A DNA stretch of 64,000 bases from Atherix ibis (GCA_958298945.1 OY282606.1:72961622-73025621), one strand, 5' to 3'; positions 11,908-24,785 are shown, numbered from the stretch's first letter. The notes: generated by a model not told the origin, from the sequence alone. A program made the numbers and translations.

Positions 11908-12359
11908 TATATAAAACAAAAAATAGTCCTAATTGTAAAATATTCTTTTCAATATTATATCTTGTACATTTGTATCAAAATCTTTGCTTGTCAAAAATAT
12001 TTATGTACTAAAAATTAAGTGAAATGCCGATATATTTTTTTAAATGGGAATTGATGGTAAATGATTTTTGTATATTTAATTTTAATAAAATATTTTTAAA
12101 TCTAGTTGCATAAATGTACATATAACAGTAGAATGCATGCGCACATTACTCATCAATTTTTTTCATAAATATTTACTATTAAAGCACGCACCCACATTTT
12201 TTTTAACATCACCTTTATTTGTATAAATGCATAATTCAAAACTGTTTTCTATGTATATATCATATAAATATGCACTTTCATTTATGATTAATTTTTTTTT
12301 TTTTTTCTAACAAATGAAGAAATCAAGGAAATTTTCGGTTTTCTTTTGTCTATTTTTAG

Positions 12360-12463
12360 GTGATAATGATATGGAGAGTAGTATTCATTTAGAACCGAAT
12401 CAAACCATTGAAAATCGTGGCGATAAAAGTTACCTAATCATATGGGCTGTTAGTCAACCATAA
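12360..12463 (+). CDS. Candidate 3' terminal coding exon, unknown gene
   Basis: A good acceptor (pyrimidine-rich tract ending tatttttag at 12359) opens a frame of 33 codons to a TAA at 12461, entered after one base of a split codon. The end reads NRGDKSYLIIWAVSQP. AATAAA follows at 12477. GC content is clearly above the surroundings. I do not recognise the protein. It shares entry phase with the candidate exon at 17538 and could be an alternative last exon of the same plus-strand gene; a chance open frame is possible. Confidence 0.35.
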
Positions 12464-12590
12464 TTAATTAATTTAGAATAAAAAGTATAAAGAAACAAAA
12501 AATAACAATAAAAAAAAATTTTAAAATTTTTTTTGTTGAAAATTGCTTTTGAGTGAAACCAATTATATAATAATAAAAGAGTACTAAAAA

Positions 12591-12613
12591 TAATAATAAT
12601 AATAATAATAATA
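12591..12613. repeat. (AAT)n microsatellite
   Basis: Uninterrupted taa/aat triplets for about 23 bases. Confidence 0.9.
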
Positions 12614-15600
12614 AACAAATAAACTTAATAAACGTAATGATCAGAAATACTAAAATAATGAAAAATTAAATGAGACATTTTTAAATAGAAAAATAATTAA
12701 ACTAATTAATAATAATTATTATAATAACAAATATTATTAACATTAAAATTGTGTGGACTTTATTAATATCCTTTATGAAAGGAGCAATAAATTATAAAAG
12801 AAATATAAAGAAAAATTGTGTAACAAAAATTTAACTTAATTATAAAATAAAATAATAAAGTAAGAAAAATAGACATTAAAACTGTCTTTCGGAGAAAAAA
12901 AAAACAAAAAAATAATTTTTAATAAATAAAAAAAAGTTTCATTAGTAGATTATAACACTTAAAACACAAACACACAATAGATAACAGTTAAAAAGAAATA
13001 GCATTAAAAAATATATGTAATAAACGAGTCTCTCTCCCTTTTTATTGTGTTCCAGATTTTTTTTTAAAAATCAAGTAATTGAAATAAGGCACTCTGTCAA
13101 TCTCAAATTAGCAAATAGTAGAAAGCGCTATCTATGAGATAAAAATTGATACAGAATAATTGGTACAAAATGTCAACAAAAAATAATAATTTGCGAATCA
13201 TACGTTCGCGGTTGCATTTTAGAGTACAGAATACAATTTAAAAATATTTACTAGTTGCAGACAACAGATTACATTAATTTTTACAATTACTTCAAATATG
13301 ATAATTATTATAATAAAAAATATTATTCTATAAAAATACCATCTATTGAACCATTTTAAAAGTAAAAATAATGAAACCGGACAAAGAATCTTTAAGAACA
13401 ACCGCTTATGAAATATTCTCTAAAACATTTTGCCATCTCTGAACTTTTCTATATAAGTTTTTTTTTTGTATAAATTTTATTTGAAGACAGAACATTTTAA
13501 ATTTATCCTAACTCAGGTGTATTTAGATACAGAGATATTTTTGGAGATTATAGATGACAGCATCATCTATAGACTATAGTATAGCATTGCTGTCACTATA
13601 AGTACAAATTTTAAATAACAAATCTTAAAAACTAATATAATTCGACATTTTGATAGATTTTATTTAATATTTTTAACATAATTTTATTTTGTATGGTAAA
13701 CAAACTAAATTCGATATATTAACACCCAGCAAAGAAAAATGCATCTCCAATTAAGATTTTCTTATCATAATGTATTATAGTGCCATCTATGTAATCTAAT
13801 ATAAAGTAACTACAAACTTTAATCGAATTTATTATAATTAAATTATGATAATGAGAATAATTATGATTTAAAAGAATTTAGAATATGTATTTTTTTGTTA
13901 CTAAAATTTAAAGTAACAGCACATTTTAGCTATATATATATATTGCAAATAGAAATTCGAATAATTGCGCGCTGACTTTAGAAAATTTTGAAGAAACTTA
14001 CAAAGTTTCGTCGTCATCTTATGATTGTCTTTGCAAATTTAACACGACACTCCTACAAGATCATAACACAATAAGAATATACTGCATTGGTTAGAATAAT
14101 CACAATGGTTGGGCTAATATTTGAAAGATTTTTCATATTTAAAATTAACTTCCTTAATAACTAAGCATACTAGTGAAATTTAAAATATTAATTTTATGCA
14201 CTTTCAAATTACATGGAAGCGATTAAAAGGTCGTACCGTACACAATTGAGGTGGATTTTGCCTTTGTTGTAATATCGTTATGGAAAAATTCAGAATTTCA
14301 AATTTTTTTTAAATATTTACAACTGTGATCATATTTTCTATTTTATTGGCAACTGTGATCTGAAGGTAATTCCTTAACAAAGGAAATATTACGTTTGTAC
14401 ATACATTTTTTTAAAAATGAGTACCGGGCATTTTTTATTTAAATACACACTGCTAATTTAATTGACTATTATCAAAATAGGTCCCACTTGATGCGGACGC
14501 ACTTGTGCTACCCGAATGATCTTGTTATAAAAGCACTTTTTATATGAGCCTTTCGAATTGACTCTTTCTGGCATGTCTTGAGGAAATTTGTTTGAAGTAC
14601 TCTTATGAAAAAAATTAAACTTCCTTGGGAGAAATCGTAACCCAATGCACAAAATGTTGAATAAAATGGGACATCTCCATATCGTGATCAATCTCTCTTA
14701 ATCTTGAGAGCTGGCAATTTTGCATCACAATTTCCTTAATTTTGTCGTTATTCAGTTAGTTGAAGAGGTTAGAGGTAGTTAGGGATGAAGAAACTTTTAG
14801 CCTGCTTTGAAAATTTTGCACCTTCAACCTTATGCTGGGTCAAAGATAACATACCTCTCTTTAATATTTTTAACAATTCAGCACAAGTAATTTCGTTGGC
14901 AACACAAATTTTCATTAATTTTATTCACTGCAGAATAGACTTGAATTACAGATATTCCACAAAATGTATATAATGCTCTCTTTTATATTTGGTTACACAA
15001 TAATGCATTTCTTGTATCCTTTTCTATCTCATAGTTACGATAAATTACCATTAGTTATTTCTTATTTGAGAACACTTATCGGAGATAATTGCAAATAAAT
15101 AGTTATACATACAATTTAGAAATAATACAGAACGAAACACAAAGATATTATTACGATGGTATAATTAATACAAATAATAATAATTAAATTAAAAAGAAAA
15201 ACAATAATTAAATAAAAAACAAAATAATTACTCACTATAACAAAATTATTTTATAATAGATTATCTAAAATATTAATTAAAAATTCATTTAGAAAATAAT
15301 AGTATGTTAAAAAAAATGCTTTAATAATAAAAAAAAAAAATAATAAAAGAAACAAGTCATCTCAAAAGTTATATAAAAATTAACTGAATAAAATTTAAAA
15401 AAAAAAATTTAAAACAAAAAATATAAATTAGTAAATGACGCAAACAATAATAAACTACTATAACCGTTTATACATAAAATTACTCATATACAACAAAAAA
15501 ACATTCAAACACACACAAATAAAACAAGAAAAAAAAACAAGAATAAATCAAGAAAATACTTTCAAAGGCAATGTTCCAAATAAATACATGTGCGTGTACG

Positions 15601-16066
15601 CATGAAGAAAATTAAATACGAAAATAGAAAATTATATTTAAAAAAAACATCTTATCGATAAGAAACAGAAGTAAGTAAAAAAAAAATTAATAAAAATTAA
15701 TAAATACTCTGATTAAAAATTAAAAAAAAAAACAAATCCCAAAACTATGTTTATATAAAATAGAAATAATCGTGTTTTTTTCAATTGTATTGTATAATGT
15801 TTAAGGAAAAATTGTTTTGTTATATTATTTTTAATTAAATTTGAGAAAAAAATAATAATATTAACTAAAATTTAGAAAAAAAAGACAAAACAAAAATCAT
15901 TTTCTTCTCATTGCTGCGATATTAAATTGTATGTTTTTATTTAAAATAATTTTCGTAGACAAAAAATATAATATTAATAAAATTATAATTTGAATTATTG
16001 TTTTTTATTTATTCTATATTTATAATAACGATAATTTGATTTGAAACATAAAAAAAAAAACATAAT

Positions 16067-16091
16067 TATATATATATATATATATATATAT
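16067..16091. repeat. (TA)n microsatellite
   Basis: Twelve uninterrupted TA dinucleotides. Confidence 0.9.
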
Positions 16092-16427
16092 TGAATAAAT
16101 ATATCTAGAGATAAAATACAAAAGTCTAACTATAATTTATAGAAACAAAATAAAAATGTCAGCCAAATTAAAAAAAAGTCATTATAAATTTAATATAATT
16201 GTTCGCTATTGGTTTAGACAGAGAGAGAGAAGGAGGATCGACTATTTTATTGCAAGAAGAGAAGGTACAAAAAAAGCAAGATGCAACAATGCAAAAATAA
16301 AATTAATTACTCACACACCACCAGATGTCAGCCTTTCTTGGTGCCTACTTTTTCCAAATAATTTTACTATTGTCTTATTATTCTTTACTGAGTTTTTACA
16401 ATTGCAACTCATTACAAATAATATATA

Positions 16428-17443
16428 CGAGGTCTGTTAAAAAAGTATCGCGAATTTTGAATTTCCGCGGGTTACTTATATTTGATTTTCAATTTTTTGT
16501 GGCGTTATGTTGGTTCTCATGCCTCTTACTTATGCCGACGAGTTCGGCCATTTTGAATGTTCAGTTAATTTTAATTTTTTGCTTTGCTTTTTTGGTTCGT
16601 CTTCGATTTTTGCCCATTCCAAAAAATGGATCAAAGAATCTGTTTCGGGAACAAGAAAAAGTGCAAAAGCCAATTTTTGTTCTTCCACAAATCCGGACGT
16701 TTCTGGCGGATTGGTTCGCGCCAATCCTCGAAGCACTTCAAAAAATCATTTTATGTGATCTTGTTCAGGTCCTCCTTCGATGCCGTCCTTATCTCCCCAA
16801 TCGTAGCGTAGCGTCGTCCTTTCATGGGGCTCTTCAGTTTCGGGAACAAGAAAAAGTCACAGGGGGCCAGATCTAAGGAATATGGTGGCTGCGACATTAT
16901 TGGTGTGTTGTTTTTGGCCAAAAATGGCAAAAGCCTTTGCGCACCTTGCACATAAGTTGCAGGTTATATTCATTATTGACCGTTCTACCCTGTGGCAAGA
17001 ACTCATGATGCACCACGCCCCTACAATCGAAGAAAACTGTAAGCGAAACCTTTACATTCCACCGAACTTGGCGCGCTCTTTCTTGGCTCGTGCGGCAGCT
17101 ACCATTGGGATGATTGAGCTTTGGTTTCCACGTCATAACCATAAACCCATGATTCGTCACCAGTTATGACACTTTGGAGCAAATTTGGGTTGTTGCGGAC
17201 AGAGGCCAACAGCTCCTTAGCAATGTAAATGCGATGCTGTTTTTGGTCGAAAATGGGCAAAAATCGAAGACGAGCCAAAACACGTGCAAGCAAAGCAACT
17301 GTCCAAAATTAACTGAATATTAAAAAGGGTCAAACTTGTCGGCATAATTAAGAGATATGAGTACCAACATAACGCCACAAAAAAAACAAATATATGTAAC
17401 TCGCGAAAATTCAAAATTCGCGATACTTTTTGAACAGACCTCG
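16428..17443 (-). mobile_element. Rearranged M3 mariner with two inverted 5' ends
   Basis: TA at 16426-16427 and 17444-17445. Both ends are the M3 5' end: on the right, the minus strand starts with the normal leader, GDESWVYGY and HHEFLPQG blocks; on the left, the plus strand has the leader and the transposase start codon (ATG at 16626, MDQRIC) before a junction into antisense FFLFPK codons. The N-terminal domain is deleted in the right arm and the HHDNAPAH block is missing. An extra duplicated piece (about 16735-16880) repeats the SPMKGRR and ATIGEI region. No intact transposase. Confidence 0.8.
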
Positions 17444-17537
17444 TATATTATTTAACACTAATCATAATTCTTGGCAAACATTGATTTGCAAAGAAAATAT
17501 ATTTTGTTCGAATTGCTAACTTAATGTCTATTTCCAG

Positions 17538-17731
17538 AGCTTCGCCATCTGCAATTTGGCAATAGTTCAATAAAATTGGCGCGCGCTGTTCCACACAAGG
17601 AAGTTGCTACATCACTTTTTGGTCTGCAATTAGATTATAAACGACCAGAATATGAAAATCTTGCAAAAAAGGGCACTTTTTATGGTAAAAATTGCAATGC
17701 CAGAACCAACAAAGTTGCTGGTATATTATAA
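17538..17731 (+). CDS. Probable 3' terminal coding exon, unknown protein
   Basis: Acceptor tgtctatttccag ends at 17537. The exon is open in only one frame, for 63 codons to a TAA at 17729-17731, entered after one base of a split codon. Residues include LRHLQFGNSS, KLARAVPHKEVATSLFGL, QLDYKRPEYENLAKKGTF and KNCNARTNKVAGIL. Composition is balanced and protein-like, in contrast to the surroundings. AATAAA lies at about 17919. I do not recognise the family. No earlier exon could be identified to the left; those may lie outside the window or be short. Confidence 0.55.
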
Positions 17732-18413
17732 TTAACGATCGTTTTTAAAAATAATAATACGTTTACTAAAACTTATATTGCACTATTCTCTAATTGACAA
17801 CTTAATTCAATCCAATTCTTCAAAAAATAGTGGGAAAAAAGGTGTTAAGTTCCGAAAATTAAAAAAAAAACATATTTTTATAATTAGGAGAAATTATTTA
17901 TTAAAGTAATTTTCATCCAAATAAAGTATTACTTATCATCACTACTACTACTTAGGATTATTAACCGAGCGTGTTTTCTTTTTAATAAAGTTATCAACAT
18001 TCTCTTAACTTTCTTTCGCATATACTCTTGAGTTCTATACTCTATATTTTCGCAAAGAAAACCCGATATTTTAGATTACTTGCTTTTAGCTAAGAGGTTT
18101 TTAAAAATTTTTTACGTGTCGAATGCTTAATTAAACTTGATGTTTGAATGGAAGTATCTTCATTAAGGAAATATAACTCCAACCGTTCGGCTAAATCTGG
18201 GCCTCTTTTTTACGATTAGATTTTCACTTCGAATTGATTCCAGCGATATAGTTTCCCAATAAGCATGTAATTTTGAATTTGGCTCTGAAACGTTTTAATC
18301 GTTTTATGGGGATTTTTCGAATGGTCAAAACGTGTTTTCGAATGCCGTGTTGTATGAGGATTTTCCGAACTCTTGAACCGCGTTATAGAAATGCTGTGTT
18401 TACCTGTATTATA
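17732..18413. other. 3' untranslated region and spacer
   Basis: Contains the AATAAA at about 17919 that would serve the exon ending at 17731. Nothing else recognised. Confidence 0.4.
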
Positions 18414-19276
18414 CGAGGTCTGTTCAAAAAGTATCGCGAATTTTAAATTTCCGCGGGTTACGTATATTCAATTTTCGATTTTTTTTTTTGTGGCGTTATG
18501 TTGGCATTCATATCTCTCACTTATGCCGACAGTTAATTTTTGACAGTTACTTTGCTTGCACGTGTTTTGGCTCGTCTTTGATTTTTGCTCAATTTCGACC
18601 AAAAACAGCATCGCATTAATATGCTAAGGAGCTGCTGGACTCTGTCGACGACGACCCAAATTTGCTCCAGGCGGTCATAACTGGTGACGAATCATGGGTT
18701 TATGGTTATGACGTGGAAACCAAAGCTCAATCATCCCAATGGACGATGCTGCACGACCCAAGACGGAAAAAAGCGCCAAGTTCGGTGGAATGTGAAGGTT
18801 TTGCTTACAGTTTTCTTCGATTGTAGGGGCGTGGTGCATCATGAGTTCTTGCCACAGGGTAGAACGGTCAATAAGGAATATTACCTGCAAGTGAAGCAAT
18901 TCGCCAGAAACGCCCGGATTTGTGGAAGAACAAAAATTGGCTTTTGCTATTTTTGGACAAAAACAACACACCAATAATGTCGCAGCCACCATATTCCTTA
19001 GATCTGACCCGTTGTGACTTTTTCTTGTTCCCGAAACTGAAGAGCCCCATGAAAGGACGACGCTACGCTACGATTGAGGAGATAAAGACGGCATCGAAGG
19101 AGGACCTGAACAAGATCACAAAAAAGATTTTTTGAAGTGCTTCGAGGATTGGAAAAAGCGTTGGCACAAGTGTATAATATCTGGTGGGGATTACTTTAAA
19201 GGGGACAAAATAGATATTAATGAATAAATAATTTTTGAAAAAACACACATTCGCGATACTGTTTGAACAGACCTCG
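18414..19276 (+). mobile_element. Deleted M3 mariner, normal polarity
   Basis: TA at 18412-18413 and 19277-19278; M3 repeat at both ends, 863 bp. Transposase pieces on plus: TGDESWVYGYDVET, VKVLLTVFFDC, HHEFLPQGRTVNKEYYL, then PPYSPDLTRCDFFLFPK and SPMKGRRYATIEEIKTAS and the C-terminal WKKRWHKCI region. The leader is joined directly to the QKQHR region, so the DNA-binding domain is gone, and the segment with the second catalytic Asp is deleted, exactly as in the copy at 3634. Confidence 0.87.
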
Positions 19277-19799
19277 TATTTACACGGAAGCTAAAAAAAA
19301 CATCTGAAAAACTTATTATTTATATGTTAATATTAATTGAATTTTTAAGTTCACTTAACATTATATATACATTTATCTTGACTTTGATTATAATGTCAAC
19401 AATGCTGCTACGTTAGAAAATATTAAAATGTAAAAATCTGTTGATAGTATCTAAAAATGAGACTTAAATCGACAAGTAAACTTTCATTAGATTGGGAAGG
19501 ATTCAATAATGTTCAAAAAGTTTTTTCAGTCATTCGTTATAATCGTATCCGAGGCATAAATAAGGCTTCTTATTTATCCAAATCAAAATAACGATCGCTC
19601 TGCAGTTGGCAGCACTGTCGCTCCCGCCAAATATAATAGAAAACGACGTGAAAAGGTGAATTGACTTCCTTGTACATATTAAATGGGCAAATACCATGCA
19701 TAATATTACTATTTAATTAAATTTGTTTTCCTTATACATTCAATAAGTTATTTGTTGATATAAGTTCAACGTTTGCTTGAATATAGCTTAATAGATGAC
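19277..19799. other. Spacer
   Basis: AT-rich. A 33-codon open frame at about 19566-19644 ending at a possible donor is too short to call. Confidence 0.4.
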
Positions 19800-20430
19800 G
19801 CTATCAAATATGGATGCAGTTTCCCCGAAATGAGGCCACTGAAGTAGACAAGATTCACCCATGTACATACACTGCCTGAGTACAGATAGAGTGTGTCTCG
19901 GGTCATTATCTTGTTGGAAATAAAAATCAGTTTTTCACAATTTTTTATGTTCTTTTTTTATGTTGACGGTCATGATTATAAATTTAATGGGTTAGCATCA
20001 ACCAGTCATTATTAGTAAACATGATTTTTGCTTTCGCTTAAGCAAACATACATGTGGGAATTATCTAGATATTACCACACTTTCAACTATCAACAAACGA
20101 GTCTACTCAATATTCTTACCGAAATTCTGGACACGAAAACTGCTCAGTATTGCGATAGGGCATACTGCTCTCATCCATAGTTTCCTTTTTTGGAAACCAC
20201 AGACATCCTGTCTGCCAATCCTGTGATGTTATTCCACATATTGTAGTAATATCTGACTAATTCTCAGATATTACTACAAACACACATGTTGACGATTATG
20301 AATGAATTATTACTAAGCCCGCATTTGAAATATGAATTACCTTCAAGAAAATATTCCTTCTATCTGATCTCACATGGTGCGAGTAAGCACGTCCTAACGG
20401 AATGCTGATACTCAGACTAAAGTTTTCTGG
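19800..20430 (-). mobile_element. Tc1-like transposase relic
   Basis: On the minus strand near 19930-19880 the frame reads FQQDNDPRHTLSVLRQ followed by LLQWPHF, which corresponds to the FQQDNDPKHT and QWPSQSPDLNP catalytic regions of Tc1-like transposases. Upstream on that strand (to about 20430) only scattered similarity remains, with many stops. The ends are not recognisable. Confidence 0.55.
20241..20279. repeat. Perfect hairpin, 15-bp arms
   Basis: Arms tgtagtaatatctga and tcagatattactaca around a 7-base loop. Confidence 0.8.
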
Positions 20431-20454
20431 TTTCAAGCAAGATACGATAAAACA

Positions 20455-20492
20455 AAGAACTCTTTATAGTAATCATTAAAGAGTTCTATAAT
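20455..20492. repeat. Hairpin, 10-bp arms
   Basis: Arms gaactcttta and taaagagttc separated by 10 bases. Confidence 0.7.
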
Positions 20493-21255
20493 AGCATTTT
20501 TCTGAAAATGGTAAATCTCTTTACAACGTATTTGTGCACTTCAAGCACTTATCATTTGTGGCACATTTCAATCCTAAATAATAAACAGCATAAGATCGAA
20601 ATTTATTACAATATATTGAGCAAATATCAACAAACTGAGAAATTCGTTCCAAGTAGGGTTCATCCCATTGTGGAAATGAAATTCATTTTTTTGTCATACT
20701 GATGTCTTATATAATGCGATTACCCACAATGGTCCGATTTCAAGGAACATATTCGGAAGATTTTTTGGGAATATTGTTCAAAACAAATGCCCGCACGTAT
20801 AAATTATCATCAACCATTAAAATCAACCTTATCTACTCCTTATGTGATAATAGGTATAAAAAAATGGAAGTTGTTGACCCTTTTTTGGCAGTCAATGTCA
20901 ATAATATGATTTTACCAAAGGTCGACAGCCAGTACATTGTGTGATGAACCAGTGTCCTACATTCGTAATCGAAGATTACCAGCCTCAGTTAGTACGTTTA
21001 ACTTGGTTTAAATGTAAGCAAGATCGAGAACCTTAGTTTGTAACTGAAATTTAAAAAACTTGACTATTATATTTCCAAGATATAATGAGCAATGAGATAT
21101 TCCATGTATGTAGCTAGAGTTGATTGGGAGCTGAATGACTTTGATTTTTCAGTAGCCAGAGCTCTATTTAATTTATTTATATGAATAGGGTTTTGTAAGT
21201 TTCAACTACTTTGCCTTCGTGTATGCCTAATTTCAGTCTTGCTTGGTTGCATATA
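20493..21255. other. Spacer
   Basis: Nothing recognised. Possible further Tc1 debris, but without motif support. Confidence 0.35.
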
Positions 21256-22139
21256 CGAGGTCTGTTCAAAAAGTATCGCGAATTTTGAATTTCCGCGGGT
21301 TACGTATATTCGATTTTCGAAATATTTTGTGGCGTCATGTAGGTACTCATGTCTCTCACTTATGCCGATAAGTTCGGCCATTTTGAATATTCAGTTAATT
21401 CTTGACAGGTGCTTTGATTGCACGTCTTCGACCAAAAGCAGCATCGCATTGACATTGTTAAGGAGATGTTAGACTCTGTCCGTGACGACCTAAATTTGCT
21501 CCAGAGGGTCATAACTGGTGACGAATCATGGGTTTATGGTTATGACATGGAAACCAAAGCTCAATCATCCCAATGGAAACTACCGCGCGAGCCAAGACCG
21601 AAAAAAGCACGCCAAGTTCGGTCGAATGTGAAGGTTTTGCTTACAGTTTTCTTCGATTGCAGGGCGTGGTGCATAATAAGTTCTTGCCACAGGGTAGAAC
21701 GGTCAATAAGGAATATTACCTGCAAGTTATGCGCAAGTTGCGCGAAGCAATCCGCCAAAAACTCCCGGATTTGTGGAAGAACAAAAATTGGCTTTTGCAC
21801 CATGATAACGCCTCTGCTCACGCATCGTTGCTTGTGCGCGAATTTTTGCGAAAAACAACACACTAATAATGCCACAGCCACCTTATTCCCTAGATCTAGC
21901 CCCCGGTGACTTTTTCTTGTTCCCGAAACATATTCTTTGATCTATTTTTTGGAATGGGCAAAAATCGAAGACGAGCCAAAACACGTGCAAGCAAAGCATC
22001 TGACAAATATTCAAAATGACCGAACTTGTCGGCATAAGTGAGAGATATGAGTACCAACATAACCCCACAAAAAATGGAAAATCGAATATACGTAACCCGC
22101 GGAAATTCAAAATTCGCAATACTTTTTGAACAGACTTCG
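21256..22139 (+). mobile_element. M3 mariner derivative with inverted 5' end at its 3' side
   Basis: TA at 21254-21255 and 22140-22141. Left arm is the M3 leader with the DNA-binding-domain deletion. The plus strand then encodes GDESWVYGYDMET, HNKFLPQGRTVNKEYYL, HHDNASAHASLLVREFL (second Asp kept) and DFFLFPK. Immediately afterwards comes an inverted copy of the 5' end, with the first six transposase codons (MDQRI) read on the minus strand at about 21930-21955, then the leader and terminal repeat. The real 3' end is absent. A frameshift near 21665 further breaks the coding region. Confidence 0.85.
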
Positions 22140-23215
22140 TATATATTACGTGGTTCGGATAGTTACTGAAAGTTGATAAACATACAATTTTATAGTTTTT
22201 TTTTTAAGGTTTGCCATTTTACTTACATTAGAGATCATTTAAACACCGAACAACGACCATAAAATGCGCAGAATTTCTGACTTTTTTTCGAAATTTTTTT
22301 TTTTTCAAAAATTAAGTCTCATTTTTGTTTGATGGAAACGGCACTAAACAGAACGACTCTAAAAAAACCCTGTCTTATGTGCATTTTGGTCTATAAGTGA
22401 GTGCCATTGGGCCATATATCTTTGAAAATAAATGAGGAAAGACGTCGTAAGTTCAGTTACAACGGAAACGAATGAGCCTAATTTGCATCTGGCTAGGACA
22501 AAGTAAGTAGTTAATATTCTAGATTTTTATATATTATTATATGATACTTCGATTCAATCAGTTTCCGAAATTCTTCAATTAAAAATAGAGAATCACAATT
22601 CAAATAAACTAACAAAAATGAACTTTAAAAAAGTTTTGCAGAAATTTGGTTTCAAAATTTTTTTAGAATTATCGAATATTTAGCATGAAGTAGCACAAGC
22701 AAAAATAATTTTGTGCTCTAAATTATAATACTTATAAAATTTTATTAATTTGTCAAATAAAACTTCCCGTTTTTAAAAATATTTTATTAAATTTTTCCCC
22801 AATCATTTTTCTTATAAAATCGGATGTGATTACATATGGAATATTCTTGATACTCAATTAATGAATGATGTTAATTGAAAAGTTCTACACATATTATCAG
22901 AACACCAACATTGTACGAGTATCGAATTATAAAACTCAGCACAAGACTATTCGATATTTCAATTTTGGCAAAAAAACTAGATTAAGCAGCCGTTTATTAC
23001 ACTGTTAATAACTTAAGTGGTTATTTACACTTGTAACAAGTTTTTATTCCTAACATCGGTCTCAAAATCGGTTCATGAATTTTTAAAAAAATCTGAAAAC
23101 ATGGAGTCAGCAATCCTTGTATTTTCTCCATATTTTAACCTCAAAGTTTAATTGTAACTACTTTATTGATAAACTTGAATCCGTTATTGAATATGCTCAA
23201 TAACCGAGCAATTTT
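22140..23215. other. Spacer and 3' flank of ADAT1
   Basis: AT-rich; no gene or repeat recognised on either strand. Confidence 0.4.
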
Positions 23216-24494
23216 TCATGTCACACGAAAGTCGAGAAGCTTTTGGGGTTTCTGTGTCCAACCTCGGAATACGTCTTTTTTAACAGTAAGCCATGCATCC
23301 TGATATTTAATTGCCAAACGTTTACACAATCCATAAGACACTTTATCAAGTTCATTATTATCTTCTACATCAGCCAGGACATATTTACAAAGATATTTCG
23401 AATTTTTTAACAATCCAACAAACTGATTAAATAGTGCAGCCCTACAAATAGTCAAACATCCCATTTCGGTGTTACGATTTTTCTTTGTAACGCCTTGTCG
23501 TTTTCCAGATACGCACACTTCTAAAGGCCTGAAAATACTTTTGATTAGACGAAATAAAAAAAAAATAATTGTAAACTCACCGATTCGGAATATCGCACCA
23601 AGCAATACTATTTGGTGAGGGATGCTTTTCACATGATTGACAAAATTCAAACTGAATGTGTTCTGAACATAAGTGCAGCATTGGTTTTTGAAATTTATAT
23701 GTTGGATTGGAAAATAACGTAGTATCCCATCGATCCCAAATTGCCCTGCGCACAGAAATCTCGGAAAATTTCCCACAAAATGTGTAATTATTAAAATAGA
23801 TTGGAGATGTTAAAAGTAGACTTAATAAGGCCCCTTGTACACCCATTACATTCCACCGAGACAATTTATCACTGCACGACATGGACAATGTTCGTACGCC
23901 TCGTCCAGGTTTTGTCCGTAAAGCGCATTCATCCTGAGCCATTAAATCTTCCGAGTCAGGATTTATTAATTTTGCACCAGTAAAATTATTATCCAATGGT
24001 TTGTTATTGTTTCGTTTACATTGGTCTGGAAATAATTTAATCCGCTTAGGAATGGGCTCATCACTTGTATTCTCATCTAATACGATACTCGCATCACCAC
24101 AAGGTAGATGCGTACTGAAAAACTCAAATGTAATCGAAGATTTTATCTTGAAAGTATCGCGCTTCTCTCCGGTCAAATGATTACAGTGTCTTTCAAAAAT
24201 ATCCGACTCTTTGTCAGACATTTGTGAGTATAAATATCGCAGGAAACATCGGCGTGCCACCACTTCAGCATGAGAATCGTTTAGGATCCAACCGTTTGGA
24301 CAAAGCTGATCGGCTCCAATACACTTAGTACCAGTCCCCAAAGCAACAACTTTAATCGGCACACCATTATTCGAAAGCACTACACATGCGAGAACTGTCC
24401 ATTCAGTTTTATTAGGCTTGCATGAACGTGGAAGATCGTTAAATTTATCCAAACACATTTTACCAAGTCTGTCTGCATATTCTGATCCAACCAT
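23216..24494 (-). CDS. ADAT1: tRNA-specific adenosine deaminase 1 (A37)
   Basis: Two exons, 24494-23581 and 23528-23216, joined across a 52-bp GT-AG intron; 408 residues. The family converts A37 of eukaryotic tRNA-Ala to inosine. Zinc-deaminase motifs are in order: HAEVVARR (metal His and proton-shuttle Glu) near residue 75, PCGD (metal Cys) near 130, and SMSCSDK (third metal ligand) near 190. The deaminase core signature GTGTKCIG and the C-terminal WCDIPN and GKRQGVTKKN blocks are also present. Length is close to fly ADAT1. Start chosen at the ATG at 24494; a pyrimidine tract and AG just upstream could mark a 5' UTR intron. No lesions. Head-to-head with the BtpA-like gene. Confidence 0.93.
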
Positions 24495-24785
24495 TCTATA
24501 AAAAGTCAACCTGGTACAAATTTTAAAAACTTTTATGCGCTGATTCTTTTTTATTTACATTTAAAGTTCCAATTTGAACCCTAATTAACTGAAATTATTT
24601 ACTTAATAATACGATTTTATAGTATTCTTGACCATCTGATTAATAGTAGCTAAATGCATTTTGACAGAAGCCAGAAATAATACCAACCTAACCTTACTTA
24701 GTGCAATAAAAACGTAAATAAATTTGAATTCACAGTTGTTAGCGGAAACAATTTTTTTTAGGTTTTGTGAACTTTTTTCACGAAA
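24495..24785. promoter_or_regulatory. Divergent promoter region, ADAT1 / BtpA-like
   Basis: The two start codons are 291 bp apart and face away from each other, so both promoters must sit here unless 5' UTR introns extend further. No TATA box in a convincing position was seen. Confidence 0.55.

Larger units (their letters stand above)
12464..16427. other. Very AT-rich non-coding stretch
   Basis: Homopolymer-rich sequence, with an AAT microsatellite at 12591-12613 and a TA microsatellite at 16067-16091. Open frames at 13219-13401, 14458-14691, 14785-14973 and 16156-16440 have low-complexity composition and no motif. No gene, tRNA or clear transposon seen. Confidence 0.45.

Noticed and set aside
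14458..14691. Minus-strand frame of 77 codons
   Set aside because: No motif, splice context or similarity that I recognise; likely chance in AT-rich DNA.
19566..19650. Possible coding exon (NDRSAVGSTVAPAKYNRKRR followed by a donor-like gtgaat)
   Set aside because: Only about 30 codons, no acceptor and no neighbour exon; too weak to list.
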